Positions 27,793-37,350 of a stretch of DNA of 64,000 nt are shown here, one piece after another. Below the pieces are notes generated by a model. The model was not told where the DNA came from. It searched no databases and saw nothing but the letters and a program-made list of their open reading frames with translations. Positions within the stretch are counted from its first letter, which is position 1. Each line of letters begins with the position of its first letter. Source of the DNA: an uncultured Alistipes sp. (lineage in GTDB: Bacteria; Bacteroidota; Bacteroidia; Bacteroidales; Rikenellaceae); NCBI GenBank assembly GCA_947177225.1, contig CAMWTS010000002.1, positions 1-64,000 on the forward strand. Direction: 5' to 3'. A program made the translations under genes and the position numbers.

Positions 27793-29628
27793 ATGAAAGG
27801 ACACTTTTTACGCAGAGTCGTCGCACTGACGACTGTCTTGTTGTGCATGATCGGCACGGCCGCCGCCGACGGAGACGTCAGCTTCAAGGTCGATGCCCCG
27901 ACCATCACGCCGCTCGGAAGCTACCTGCGTGTGGCGTTCGAGGTCGATGCGCGTCCCGACGACGACTCGTTCGAGGCTCCCGACTTCGCAGGATTCGACA
28001 TTCTGGCAGGCCCGACCGTGGCGACCGGACGACAGACATACTGGATCAACGGCAAGCAGACCGTCACCGAGAGCTATACCTACACCTACGTACTGATGCC
28101 GCAAGCCAAAGGCACCTACACCATCGGCGCGGCACGCATCAGCGTCGACGGGCGCAGCTACACGACCAAGCCGCTGCCGGTGGAGGTGATCGACGAGGGC
28201 GACCAGTCCGAGTCGCGCAGCAATCGCAACAACTCTTCGCCCGAGGCTCACGTGGCCAAGGACGACATTCAGCTGCGAATCAAGCTCTCCTCGACATCGG
28301 TCTACAAAGGCGAGGCCGTGCGTGCCTCCATAGTGCTCTACACCCGCACCTCGATAGCGACCATCAACAACGTCAAGCTGCCGACATTCGAAGGCTTCTG
28401 GTCGCAGGAGCTGCCGGCCGGCGAGGACAGCTCCTCGCGCGAGGAGCTCGACGGCAAGGTCTACACGACCTATCTGCTGAAAGAGTATCTGCTCTACCCC
28501 CAACAGTCGGGCGCGCTGCGCATCGATCCGGCCGAGCTGACGGCCGTGGCGCAGGTCGTCACGCAGAGCAGTCGGGGTTTCGACCCGTTCTTCGGAGGAC
28601 AGGAGGTGCACAACGTCAACCGCAAGGTCTCTACACCCGCCATAACCCTCAACGTAAAACCGCTTCCCGAAGGCGCTCCGCGCAGTTTCAACGGAGCCGT
28701 GGGACAGTTCACCATGCAGGGCTCGATGCCTCCGTCGAAGATCAGCGTCAATTCGGCGGCAAGCATCTCTCTGACCATATCGGGTCGCGGCAACCTGAAA
28801 TTCATCGACGCTCCGAGCGTGGCGATGCCCGAATCGTTCGAAATCTACGATACCAAGACCTCCGATTCGATCAAGGTGTCGGCCGTAGGCACTTCGGGCA
28901 CGATAAAATATGAATATCCGTTCGTAGCCCGCTCGTCGGGCGAGTTCCGCATAGCTCCCGTCGAATTCTCATTCTTCGACCCCGCCAAAGAGCAGTACGT
29001 GACACTCTCGACCGAACCGATAACGCTCACTGTAACCAACGACGGATCGGCTGCCGGCATCACTGCCGACTCACGCACGCTGACCTCTTACGGCGAAAAG
29101 ATGAAGCAGCTCGACCGCGACATACGATTCATTCACACCGAGAGCGGCAAGCTGCGACGCGAACACCGGCTGTTCATGTTCTCGCCGACATACTTCCTGC
29201 TGGTGGTCATCATCATCGCGGCATTCGTAGTAATATATGCCGTCATGCGCCAGCGCATACGCGAGAATCGCAACATCGTTCAGCGACGCATCAAGCACGC
29301 CAACAAGGTGGCGGTGCAGCGTCTGCGCATGGCCGAACGCTACATGAAACAGCAGCAGCGACACCCGTTCTACGAGGAGATGCTCAAAGCCATGTGGGGC
29401 TATATAAGCGACAAGTTCAACATTCCGGTAGCCAACCTCACCAAGGAGACCATTCGCGAGGAGTTGTATCGTCGCGGCGTCGCGGCCGCCGATGCCGAGC
29501 TTTTCTGCGAGATCATATCGCGCTGCGACGAGGCGCAATACGCTCCCTCGACATCGAACTCGATGGAGGAGGTCTATGCCGATGCCATGGAGATAATCTC
29601 CAAAATCGAATCAATCGTAAAACGTTAG
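27793..29628 (+). CDS. batD: BatD-family protein
   Basis: A 611-residue protein with a signal peptide, a large periplasmic beta-rich region (about 25-450), one transmembrane helix near 475 (FLLVVIIIAAFVVIYAVM) and a cytoplasmic tail rich in helix. This is the BatD layout known from Bacteroides, where bat genes affect aerotolerance, but the molecular role is unclear. Start: ATG followed directly by a signal peptide. It is coupled to batE, whose ATG follows the stop codon directly. The usual batA, batB and batC partners are not adjacent. Confidence 0.85.
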   Translation: MKGHFLRRVVALTTVLLCMIGTAAADGDVSFKVDAPTITPLGSYLRVAFEVDARPDDDSFEAPDFAGFDILAGPTVATGRQTYWINGKQTVTESYTYTYVLMPQAKGTYTIGAARISVDGRSYTTKPLPVEVIDEGDQSESRSNRNNSSPEAHVAKDDIQLRIKLSSTSVYKGEAVRASIVLYTRTSIATINNVKLPTFEGFWSQELPAGEDSSSREELDGKVYTTYLLKEYLLYPQQSGALRIDPAELTAVAQVVTQSSRGFDPFFGGQEVHNVNRKVSTPAITLNVKPLPEGAPRSFNGAVGQFTMQGSMPPSKISVNSAASISLTISGRGNLKFIDAPSVAMPESFEIYDTKTSDSIKVSAVGTSGTIKYEYPFVARSSGEFRIAPVEFSFFDPAKEQYVTLSTEPITLTVTNDGSAAGITADSRTLTSYGEKMKQLDRDIRFIHTESGKLRREHRLFMFSPTYFLLVVIIIAAFVVIYAVMRQRIRENRNIVQRRIKHANKVAVQRLRMAERYMKQQQRHPFYEEMLKAMWGYISDKFNIPVANLTKETIREELYRRGVAAADAELFCEIISRCDEAQYAPSTSNSMEEVYADAMEIISKIESIVKR

Positions 29629-30471
29629 ATGGTCATGAAACAGATAAGAATGTTACTGTCGACGGCAATGACGCTCGCCATGATGCTGCCGACCGCACTT
29701 CGGGCACAAGATAACGCCACACATGAAAATGCCGTCGACGCCTTGTGGCGACACGCCACCGAGGCCTATGCCGACAAACGTTTCACCGAGGCCGCCGAGA
29801 CCTTCACGCGCATATCCGACATGGGCTACGGCTCGGCCGAACTCTACTACAACCTCGGCAATGCCTACTTCAAGGCCGGACAGAGCGACATCGGTGCCAA
29901 CGGCAGGCCGTTCGCTTCGGGCGAGCTGGGACGCGCCGTGCTCAACTATCGGCGCGCATTGAAGATCGATCCGTCGATGAGCGATGCGCAATACAATCTC
30001 GATCTTGCCGTCGACTACACCAACGACACCGAGGGCATACCCGAATTCGTCATGTCCCGCGTGTGGCGTTCGCTGCGCGACATGTTGTCGAGCAACGCAT
30101 GGGCGGCAATATCGATCGCGGCACTGGCAGTGATGCTGGCACTGGCCACGATGTATCTGCTCTCACGCAACATCGCCATGCGAAAGGCCGGATTCTACGG
30201 CGCACTGCTGCTGGCACTGCTATTCATAGTCACCACTCTGCTGGCCGCCTCGCAACGCTCCGTCGAGCTTCGCGACGACATGGCCGTAGTCGTATGCCGC
30301 GACACAGCCCCCGTACACTCGTCGCCCGACAGCGAGACCAAGGTCATACGCGAACCGAGTCAGGGCGTGACCGTAACGGTAGGCCGCACGCTCGGCGTGT
30401 GGAGCGAGATCACCTTCGCCGACGGCGAAAAGGGGTGGATTCGCACAGCCGACATAGAGATAATCAGATAA
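29629..30471 (+). CDS. batE: BatE-type TPR protein with SH3-like domain
   Basis: A 280-residue protein with a signal peptide, tetratricopeptide repeats around residues 35-125 (ELYYNLGNAYFKAG is a clear TPR core), two transmembrane helices around 155-205 and a C-terminal SH3-like domain (VHSSPDSETKVIREPSQGV to GWIRTADIEII). This is the BatE arrangement. It starts immediately after batD and is followed 13 bases later by recR. Confidence 0.82.
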   Translation: MVMKQIRMLLSTAMTLAMMLPTALRAQDNATHENAVDALWRHATEAYADKRFTEAAETFTRISDMGYGSAELYYNLGNAYFKAGQSDIGANGRPFASGELGRAVLNYRRALKIDPSMSDAQYNLDLAVDYTNDTEGIPEFVMSRVWRSLRDMLSSNAWAAISIAALAVMLALATMYLLSRNIAMRKAGFYGALLLALLFIVTTLLAASQRSVELRDDMAVVVCRDTAPVHSSPDSETKVIREPSQGVTVTVGRTLGVWSEITFADGEKGWIRTADIEIIR

Positions 30472-30484
30472 ACGCTTACCCGAC

Positions 30485-31084
30485 GTGTCAAAACTTCTGG
30501 ATAATGTCACCGGCGAACTGCAACGCCTGCCCGGCATAGGCCGGCGCACGGCGTTGCGACTGGCCATGCACATGCTAAAAATGGAGACCTCGACGGTCGA
30601 TTCGCTGGCTGCAAGCATATCATCGTTCCGTCACGACATACGCTACTGCCGCAGCTGCAACAACCTCTCGGACACCGATCTGTGCCCCATATGCACCGAT
30701 CCGCGCCGCGACCGCTCGACCATATGCGTCGTCGAGCAGGTGGCCGATCTTATGTCTATCGAGAATACCACGCAATACCACGGCACATACCACGTGCTCG
30801 GCGGCGTCATCTCGCCAATGCAGGGCATAGGTCCCTCCGACTTGAAGATCGATCTGCTGTGCGACAAGCTCACGGCAGGCGGCATACGCGAGGTCATCAT
30901 AGCCATATCCACCTCGGTCGAGGGAGAGACCACTCTTTTCTATCTGCTCAACAGACTGAAAGCCTTTCCCGAAGTGAAGGTCACAACCATCGCCCGCGGC
31001 ATAGGCTTCGGCGACGAGTTGGAGTATGTCGACGAGCTGACTATCACCCACGCGCTAATCAACCGCCGCGAGGTGGAGCGATAA
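30485..31084 (+). CDS. recR: Recombination mediator RecR
   Basis: A 199-residue RecR of normal length. It has an N-terminal helix-hairpin-helix (LQRLPGIGRRTALRLA), a four-cysteine zinc site (CRSC at about 57-60, CPIC at about 69-72), a Toprim domain beginning ICVVE, and a C-terminal Walker-B-like segment. With RecO and RecF it loads RecA at gaps. It starts with GTG. It follows batE by 13 bases and probably shares its transcript. Confidence 0.93.
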   Translation: MSKLLDNVTGELQRLPGIGRRTALRLAMHMLKMETSTVDSLAASISSFRHDIRYCRSCNNLSDTDLCPICTDPRRDRSTICVVEQVADLMSIENTTQYHGTYHVLGGVISPMQGIGPSDLKIDLLCDKLTAGGIREVIIAISTSVEGETTLFYLLNRLKAFPEVKVTTIARGIGFGDELEYVDELTITHALINRREVER

Positions 31085-31454
31085 AAGATGCAGCGGCAGT
31101 ATCTGCCGTCGTGGGGGGGGGTGCCGACCGAGTCTCCCTTAATCCTAATATACGCCGCGCAGCCGGCCTGCACCGGCACGACATGCCGGGCGGAGTGTTG
31201 CGCTGCAAACGCACGGCATGACGAATTATTTTGCGACATGCAAAAAAATATCGGCAAACTCTCTTTTTAATCCCGATTTAATCGTATATTTGTAATGTGG
31301 GATCGAGTCCCTGCCGCCGATCATGCCAATGACATACATACGACACGGTCGGCGCATCGGCGGCGGAGAGTATCGGAAACGGCATTTGCCGCACGTCCGA
31401 CAGGCTTCGAAGCCCGCTACGACACTGATTATTGACTACTAATATATTTTTAAG
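31085..31454. other. 370-base intergenic region with a structured leader
   Basis: It holds a CGGCAG-TAT-CTGCCG hairpin just after recR (31094-31108), a run of nine G (31113-31121), the -7 box at 31285-31292, and a leader of about 155 bases for the next gene. The leader opens with GTGGGATCGAGTCCC and contains a nine-base-pair pairing between 31313-31321 and 31356-31364. No coding region or tRNA is convincing here. Confidence 0.6.
31285..31292 (+). promoter_or_regulatory. -7 box of the second DeoR regulator
   Basis: TATATTTG in an AT-rich stretch, about 160 bases before the ATG, leaving a long leader. Confidence 0.6.
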
Positions 31455-32222
31455 ATGAGTATTGCCGAGAGATACAAGTACATTCAAGAGCAGCTTAACA
31501 AATACGGTTATATACGTGTGGCCGACATAGCCAACGAATTGAACGTGACCAAGGCCACGATCCGCAAAGACCTGCGTTTCCTGGAATCACAGAAGGTGCT
31601 GTACCGTACCCACGGCAGTGCGTCGCCGGCCAATCCGCACGTAGTCGACACGAGCATACATGTCAAGAGCCACATCAACACCGAGCTCAAACGCATCATC
31701 GCCCGCGAGGCTGCCAAGATGGTATCCGACAACGATTCGATCATCGTGGCATCGGGATCTACGCTATACGCTTTCGCCGAACAGATATCGACCGACACTC
31801 ATCTCAATGTCGTAACACCCGATCTGCGCGTGGCCGTATTGCTCAACGAGAACGAAAAGATCGACATCATACAGTTGGGCGGACGCATCTACAAAAACAC
31901 TCTTTCGGTGCGCGGCGACATGGCTGCCGCCGAGTTGAAGGACATACGCTGCTCGAAGGTCTTCTTCGGTGCCGACGGCATCGACGTGGAGTCGGGCATA
32001 ACATGCTCTACATTGGAGGAGGCACGTCTTACCAACGACATGATGGACGCGGCATCGCAGGTGATCGTACTGCTCGACTCGTCGAAATTCGGTCGCCGAG
32101 GCTTTGCCAAGATATGTTCGCTGGATCGCATCGATATGATTATCACCGACGAGGGCATATCGGAGCAGACACGCAAATATATCGAGGAGTCGGGCGTGGA
32201 GTTGGTAATCGCCAAGGAATAG
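31455..32222 (+). CDS. DeoR-family transcriptional regulator
   Basis: A 255-residue DeoR-type regulator: winged helix-turn-helix VADIANELNVTKATIRKDLR at about residues 22-41, then a sensor domain with IVASGSTLYAFAEQ and FGADGIDVESG. It is a clear paralogue of the regulator next to glpD, with the same length and domain layout. Which phosphorylated sugar it senses is unknown; its neighbours (recR, a secreted esterase) give no strong hint. The long leader suggests post-transcriptional control. Confidence 0.85.
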   Translation: MSIAERYKYIQEQLNKYGYIRVADIANELNVTKATIRKDLRFLESQKVLYRTHGSASPANPHVVDTSIHVKSHINTELKRIIAREAAKMVSDNDSIIVASGSTLYAFAEQISTDTHLNVVTPDLRVAVLLNENEKIDIIQLGGRIYKNTLSVRGDMAAAELKDIRCSKVFFGADGIDVESGITCSTLEEARLTNDMMDAASQVIVLLDSSKFGRRGFAKICSLDRIDMIITDEGISEQTRKYIEESGVELVIAKE

Positions 32223-32244
32223 GGGCTTTCCCGACACATCGAAG

Positions 32245-32280
32245 GCGCATGTGGGGGCACTCCGCATGCGCTTTTGTTTT
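32245..32280 (+). terminator. Terminator after the second DeoR regulator
   Basis: GCGCATG/CATGCGC arms around a G-rich loop, followed by TTTTGTTTT. Confidence 0.75.
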
Positions 32281-32344
32281 GCCTGCCTGCCACGTGTAGG
32301 GTCGACACGAAAAATACCTATAAACAAATCATACCTAACCATCT

Positions 32345-33532
32345 ATGAAAAACATCATCTTATCTCTCCTGGCGCTGTCGGCCGTCATCGGTGCCGATGC
32401 GCAAGAGGCCTTGTGGGGCGGTCAGCAGATCATATCGCCCGAAGTAGGCTCCGACGGCCGAGTGACGTTCCGCTTCCTGGCTCCCGCAGCCGACAAGGTG
32501 GAGGTCACGGGCGACTTCCTGCCCACGCAACGCATCGACACACCCTACGGCACGTTCGACGCCCCCGGTGTCGCCGCCATGACACGCAGCGAGCAGGGCA
32601 TATGGGAGTACACCTCCGAGCCTCTGCCGTCGGAGCTTTACAACTACTCCGTAATAGTCGACGGTCTGCGTACCACCGACCCCAACAACGTCTATCTCGT
32701 GCGCGACATAGCTTCGCTGACCAACATCTTCATCGTGGGCGGCGAGCGCGGCGATATGTACAGCGTCAGGGACGTAGCACACGGCACCGTGTCGCGCTGC
32801 TGGTACGCCTCGCCCAAGCTGGGCATGGAGCGTCGCCTGACCGTATACACTCCCGCCGGATACGAAACCTCGGACAAACGCTATCCGGTGCTCTACTTGC
32901 TGCACGGCATGGGCGGCGACGAGGAGGCATGGATAGCCCTGGGACGCACAGCACAGATAATGGACAACCTCATAGCTTCGGGCAGAGCCGAAGAGATGAT
33001 CGTGGTGATGACCAACGGCAATGCCGATCAGCAGGCCGCACCCGGAGAGTCGAAAGAGGGGCTCTACAAACCCACCACGCAGCTGCCGCACACCATGGAG
33101 GGATCGTTCGAGCAGTCGTTCCCCGACGTAATAGCATTCATCGACGGCAACTACCGCACCGTAGCAGCCAAAGAGGCGCGTGCGATAGCCGGACTGTCGA
33201 TGGGCGGCTTCCACTCGCTGCACATATCGCGCACGATGCCCGACACATTCGACTACGTGGGACTCTTCTCGGCAGCCGTGATGCCGCGCGACAACGCCCC
33301 CGCATTCTACGACGACATCGATGCCACGCTCGAACAACAGCGCGACAACGGATTGAAACTCTACTGGATCGCATGCGGAAACACCGACTTCCTGTGGCAG
33401 ACCAATCTCGACTTCTGCAAGAAGCTCGACCGCATGGGATTCCCGTATACGTTCCGGGAGAGCGACGGAGGACACATCTGGCGAAATTGGAGAATATATC
33501 TCTCGGAATTCGCACCGCAACTATTCAAATAG
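32345..33532 (+). CDS. Secreted esterase with N-terminal CBM48/E-set domain
   Basis: A 395-residue secreted protein. A signal peptide ends near residue 20 (IGADAQ). An early-set beta domain like CBM48 covers about 30-110 (VTFRFLAPAADKVEVTGDF). The alpha/beta-hydrolase domain carries the nucleophile Ser285 in GLSMGG and a C-terminal histidine in GGHIWRNW. This layout is common for CE1-type (feruloyl or acetyl) esterases in Bacteroidetes. The true ester substrate is not known. Periplasmic or surface location is likely. Confidence 0.82.
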   Translation: MKNIILSLLALSAVIGADAQEALWGGQQIISPEVGSDGRVTFRFLAPAADKVEVTGDFLPTQRIDTPYGTFDAPGVAAMTRSEQGIWEYTSEPLPSELYNYSVIVDGLRTTDPNNVYLVRDIASLTNIFIVGGERGDMYSVRDVAHGTVSRCWYASPKLGMERRLTVYTPAGYETSDKRYPVLYLLHGMGGDEEAWIALGRTAQIMDNLIASGRAEEMIVVMTNGNADQQAAPGESKEGLYKPTTQLPHTMEGSFEQSFPDVIAFIDGNYRTVAAKEARAIAGLSMGGFHSLHISRTMPDTFDYVGLFSAAVMPRDNAPAFYDDIDATLEQQRDNGLKLYWIACGNTDFLWQTNLDFCKKLDRMGFPYTFRESDGGHIWRNWRIYLSEFAPQLFK

Positions 33533-33560
33533 AGCGGAGATATTCGAACCCTCCGCAAGA

Positions 33561-33595
33561 AAAACAGCGCACATCATGAAGATGTGCGCTGTTTT
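33561..33595. terminator. Bidirectional terminator between convergent genes
   Basis: A perfect 15-base-pair stem AAAACAGCGCACATC/GATGTGCGCTGTTTT with a five-base loop; A and T runs at its base serve both strands. Confidence 0.92.
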
Positions 33596-33616
33596 AACTT
33601 TCCCGCTATCCGCCGG

Positions 33617-34504
33617 CTACTCGACGACCGGCTCGTAGATATAGAGTTCGTGAATCTCCCGATCGTAGCCGTCGTAAAACCCGCGCGGCATGCCCAGCAC
33701 AATACGCGCACCACGGTTGCTCAACACCACAAGTTCGCCCGTCGAGGGATCGACCGTAAGACCTTCGATCTCGCCGGCACGACGAAAATCCGACATAGTG
33801 CGCATTACCGCAACATCGACCGATGCCGCCGACAAGTCGGCTATCGGCGCCCAATAGATGCGGTCGGCTTCGTCGCGGTCGGCCTCGCCGTCGTCGGCCG
33901 AAATCAGTATCGAGTCGCCGGCAACGCATATGCCCTGCTGCAATGCCGGCACCGGACGCAACTGAATCTTATCCTCGTAGTCACCCGTCGACAGATCGTA
34001 GCGATAGATGTAGCGGCCGTCGACCCAGTCGGCCATATAGAGCTTGCCGCGCTCGGCATCGACCGCCAGACCGCACACCTCCACCTGTCCCGACGAGGGT
34101 TGCCAGTCGATCGAACGCACCCACTGCAAAGTGGAGGCATCGTAAACCGCAGCCTGTATATTGCGCCCCACACCGTCCTCGAACCACTCTATGCCGGCAT
34201 AGATCTCGCCATCGTGAACGTCGATGTCGCCTATATGATTGGCTTCCAGCGCAAGCCCGTCGAAAGGAGAGGTATTCTCGGCCACGAGCCGTCCCTGTTT
34301 GTCGTATTTGTAGAGTGCGGTCGATCCCGACACATAGTAAAACTCGCCGTCGGTGGCCACACCCTGCCGCCCGTCGACCTCGATCACCCGCGCAAGGCGA
34401 TACGTCGCAGCATTGTCGTCGTTTCGGTCTGCCGGAGATTTCCGGCCGCATGCCGTCGCCGCAATCACAAGCGACAGCACCGATATGTATATCATAGCTT
34501 TCAT
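33617..34504 (-). CDS. SdiA-regulated-like beta-propeller lipoprotein
   Basis: A 295-residue lipoprotein (AATACG lipobox). Repeating blade-like segments follow, such as GVATDGEFYYVSGSTALYKY, VCGLAVDAERGKLYMADW and EIEGLTVDPSTGELVVLSN. They resemble SdiA-regulated/phytase-like beta-propellers. No catalytic residues can be assigned. The ATG at 34504 is chosen because a TATATTTG box lies at 34509-34516, four bases upstream, so any longer start would overlap the promoter; the message would then be leaderless. Confidence 0.7.
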   Translation of the reverse strand: MKAMIYISVLSLVIAATACGRKSPADRNDDNAATYRLARVIEVDGRQGVATDGEFYYVSGSTALYKYDKQGRLVAENTSPFDGLALEANHIGDIDVHDGEIYAGIEWFEDGVGRNIQAAVYDASTLQWVRSIDWQPSSGQVEVCGLAVDAERGKLYMADWVDGRYIYRYDLSTGDYEDKIQLRPVPALQQGICVAGDSILISADDGEADRDEADRIYWAPIADLSAASVDVAVMRTMSDFRRAGEIEGLTVDPSTGELVVLSNRGARIVLGMPRGFYDGYDREIHELYIYEPVVE

Positions 34505-34508
34505 ATCG

Positions 34509-34516
34509 CAAATATA
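34509..34516 (-). promoter_or_regulatory. -7 box of the beta-propeller lipoprotein gene
   Basis: Minus-strand TATATTTG ending four bases before the ATG. Confidence 0.6.
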
Positions 34517-34676
34517 GCATTTTGTCGCTCGACATGCAATTTTGTCGCCACGTATCGACGCATTGACACCCTTCGCATGACGATTCGTGACACGGACATG
34601 ACAAATTTTCCGCAACGAGATGTGTGGCAGACAATTTGCCCGTAGGAATCGCAAAAACGAAATCAAATCATATATC

Positions 34677-37274
34677 ATGAACATCAATTCACTAACAATC
34701 AAAGCTCAGGAGCTGCTGCAAGCGGCTCTGGGCATTGCGCAGCGATCGGGGCAGCAGGCTCTCGAACCGCTTCACATTCTATCGGCGGCCATAGCCGAAG
34801 ATGATTCGCTCGCAACATTTCTGCTGGGCAAGACGGGCGTCAACGTCCGCACATTGCGCCACAGTGTCGATGCCGCTTTGGCGACGCTGCCCAAGGTATC
34901 GGGCGGCACGTCGGAGGCCTACTTTTCGAGCGACGCTTCACGCGTGATACAGCGTGCCATCGACTTCACCCGCACCTTCAACGACCGCTACGCATCGGTC
35001 GAGCATATTCTGCTGGCACTCGTTGCCGAACGCGGTGCGGCAGCCGATCTGCTCAAAGGCCAGGGTGCTGCCGTAAAGGAGTTGGAAGCTGCCGTAAGAG
35101 AGTTCCGCAAAGGCGAGACGATCGGCTCGCAAACCGACTCGCAGGAGTTCGACGCACTCGGCAAGTATGCCATCAACCTCAACGAGCAGGCACGCAGCGG
35201 CAAGCTCGATCCGGTCATAGGCCGCGACGAGGAGATACGCCGAGTATTGCAGATACTCTCGCGCCGAACAAAGAACAACCCCATACTCGTGGGTGAAGCC
35301 GGTGTCGGCAAGACAGCCATAGCCGAGGGCATAGCCCACCGCATAGTCGACGGCGACGTGCCGGAGAACCTTAAAGACAAAGTGATATTCTCGCTCGACA
35401 TGGGTGCGCTGGTAGCCGGAGCCAAATACAAGGGCGAGTTCGAGGAGCGATTGAAGGCCGTGGTGAAGGAGGTGACGGCCTCCGACGGCGAGATACTGCT
35501 GTTCATTGACGAGATACACACGCTCGTCGGTGCCGGCAAGGGCGACGGAGCGATGGACGCGGCCAACATACTCAAACCGGCGCTTGCCCGCGGCGAGCTG
35601 CGCACCATAGGAGCCACCACGCTCGACGAGTTTCAGAAATACTTCGAGCAGGACAAGGCCTTGGAGCGTCGTTTCCAGAAAGTTATGGTCGACGAACCCT
35701 CGACCGAAGATGCTGTGTCGATCCTGCGCGGTCTGAAAGAGCGTTACGAAAACCACCATCAGGTGCGCATAAAGGACGAGGCCATCGTGGCTGCCGTCGA
35801 ACTGTCGCACCGCTACATAACGCAACGCTTCCTGCCCGACAAGGCCATCGATCTGATCGACGAAGCGGCGGCACGCCTGCGCTTGGAGATGAACTCCGTA
35901 CCCGAAGAGATCGACAACCTCGACCGGCGAATACGGCAGTTGGAGATCGAGCGCGAGGCCATACGCCGCGAGGGCGACAACGAACGCATCGAGTCACTGA
36001 CCCGCGAGATCGACGACATGCGTTCGCACGAATCGGCGCTGCGGGCAAAATGGCAGGGCGAACGCGACCTGCTGCACAAGATACAGGCAGACAAAGATGC
36101 CATCGAACGGTTGAAGATCGAGGCTCAGCAGGCCGAACGCCAGGGCGACTACGGCCGTGTGGCAGAGATCCGCTACGGCAAGATCGTCGAGGCGGAGAAG
36201 CGCATCGACGCATGGCAGCAGGAGCTGCGCATGACCGCCTCGTCAGGTCAGACCATGATAAAGGAGGAGGTCGACTCGTCGGACATAGCCGAGGTCGTGT
36301 CGCGCTGGACGGGCATACCCGTGCAACGCATGCTGGCTTCGGAGCGCGAGAAGCTGCTCAACATGGAGCGTGAACTGCACCGCCGCGTGGTCGGGCAGCA
36401 GGCTGCAATCGAAGCCATATCCGATGCCGTGCGACGCTCGCGCGCCGGACTCAACGATGCACGACGCCCCATCGGCTCATTCATCTTCCTCGGCACGACG
36501 GGTGTGGGCAAGACCGAGCTGGCCAAGGCTCTGGCAGAGTTCCTCTTCAACGACGACCAGATGCTGACACGCATCGACATGAGCGAGTATCAGGAGCGTC
36601 ACAGCGTGTCGCGCCTGGTGGGTGCGCCTCCGGGATATGTGGGTTACGACGAGGGAGGACAGCTCACCGAGGCCGTGCGACGCAAGCCCTACTCGGTGGT
36701 GCTGCTCGACGAGATCGAAAAGGCTCACCCCGATGTATTCAACATATTGTTGCAGGTGTTGGACGACGGCCGTCTGACCGACAACAAGGGACGCACCGTC
36801 GACTTCCGCAACACGATCATAATCATGACCTCCAACATGGGTTCGCACATTATCCAGGAGCGTTTCGCCGCTGCCGGCGACAAGATCTCGCGACAGACGG
36901 TCGAGCAGACGCGCGACGAGGTGATCGAGCTGTTGAAGCAGCAGCTCAAACCCGAATTTCTCAATCGCGTCGACGAGATAGTGATGTTCGAGCCGCTGTC
37001 GCGTGCCGACATAGCCAAGATCGTCGACATACAACTCTCGCTCATAGCCCGCATGCTGCGCGAGAACGGCATCGAACTGCACTACACCGATGCCGCCCGC
37101 GAGTGGATCGCCGCGGCCGGATTCGATCCTCTCTACGGCGCACGCCCCATCAAGCGAACCATACAGCGCGAGGTGGTCAACACGCTCTCCAAGCGCATAC
37201 TGGCCGGCGAGGTCGAGCGCAGCCGCCCCATCGAGATCGATGCCGGCGACAATGGGTTGACATTCAAAAACTGA
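34677..37274 (+). CDS. clpB: ATP-dependent disaggregase ClpB
   Basis: An 865-residue AAA+ chaperone that extracts proteins from aggregates with DnaK. In order: Clp N-terminal repeat domain (1-145), first ATPase domain with GEAGVGKT near residue 206, the coiled-coil M-domain (about 405-525, rich in Glu/Arg/Lys), and the second ATPase domain with GTTGVGKT near 606. Length matches ClpB, and the M-domain excludes ClpA/ClpC. The ATG at 34677 begins with [12 protein letters not shown] as in relatives; a 19-residue extension is rejected. I see no CIRCE element upstream. Confidence 0.96.
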   Translation: MNINSLTIKAQELLQAALGIAQRSGQQALEPLHILSAAIAEDDSLATFLLGKTGVNVRTLRHSVDAALATLPKVSGGTSEAYFSSDASRVIQRAIDFTRTFNDRYASVEHILLALVAERGAAADLLKGQGAAVKELEAAVREFRKGETIGSQTDSQEFDALGKYAINLNEQARSGKLDPVIGRDEEIRRVLQILSRRTKNNPILVGEAGVGKTAIAEGIAHRIVDGDVPENLKDKVIFSLDMGALVAGAKYKGEFEERLKAVVKEVTASDGEILLFIDEIHTLVGAGKGDGAMDAANILKPALARGELRTIGATTLDEFQKYFEQDKALERRFQKVMVDEPSTEDAVSILRGLKERYENHHQVRIKDEAIVAAVELSHRYITQRFLPDKAIDLIDEAAARLRLEMNSVPEEIDNLDRRIRQLEIEREAIRREGDNERIESLTREIDDMRSHESALRAKWQGERDLLHKIQADKDAIERLKIEAQQAERQGDYGRVAEIRYGKIVEAEKRIDAWQQELRMTASSGQTMIKEEVDSSDIAEVVSRWTGIPVQRMLASEREKLLNMERELHRRVVGQQAAIEAISDAVRRSRAGLNDARRPIGSFIFLGTTGVGKTELAKALAEFLFNDDQMLTRIDMSEYQERHSVSRLVGAPPGYVGYDEGGQLTEAVRRKPYSVVLLDEIEKAHPDVFNILLQVLDDGRLTDNKGRTVDFRNTIIIMTSNMGSHIIQERFAAAGDKISRQTVEQTRDEVIELLKQQLKPEFLNRVDEIVMFEPLSRADIAKIVDIQLSLIARMLRENGIELHYTDAAREWIAAAGFDPLYGARPIKRTIQREVVNTLSKRILAGEVERSRPIEIDAGDNGLTFKN

Positions 37275-37293
37275 CGAAGATACGACCGGCGAA

Positions 37294-37330
37294 AAAGGGA
37301 GACTGCATGGTGTGCAGTCTCCCTTTCTCC
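37294..37330. terminator. Bidirectional terminator between clpB and tsaD
   Basis: Perfect stem AAAGGGAGACTGCA/TGCAGTCTCCCTTT with loop TGGTG, between two convergent genes. Confidence 0.92.
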
Positions 37331-37350
37331 GTTTTATGATCGCAGCTCTC

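Noticed and set aside
31295..31310. GGGATCGAGTCCC looks like the T-arm of a tRNA
   Set aside because: No acceptor, D or anticodon arm can be placed around it; the upstream side is an AT-rich promoter.
34505..34676. CIRCE or other heat-shock operator before clpB
   Set aside because: I searched the gap by eye for a TTAGCACTC-type inverted repeat and found none.
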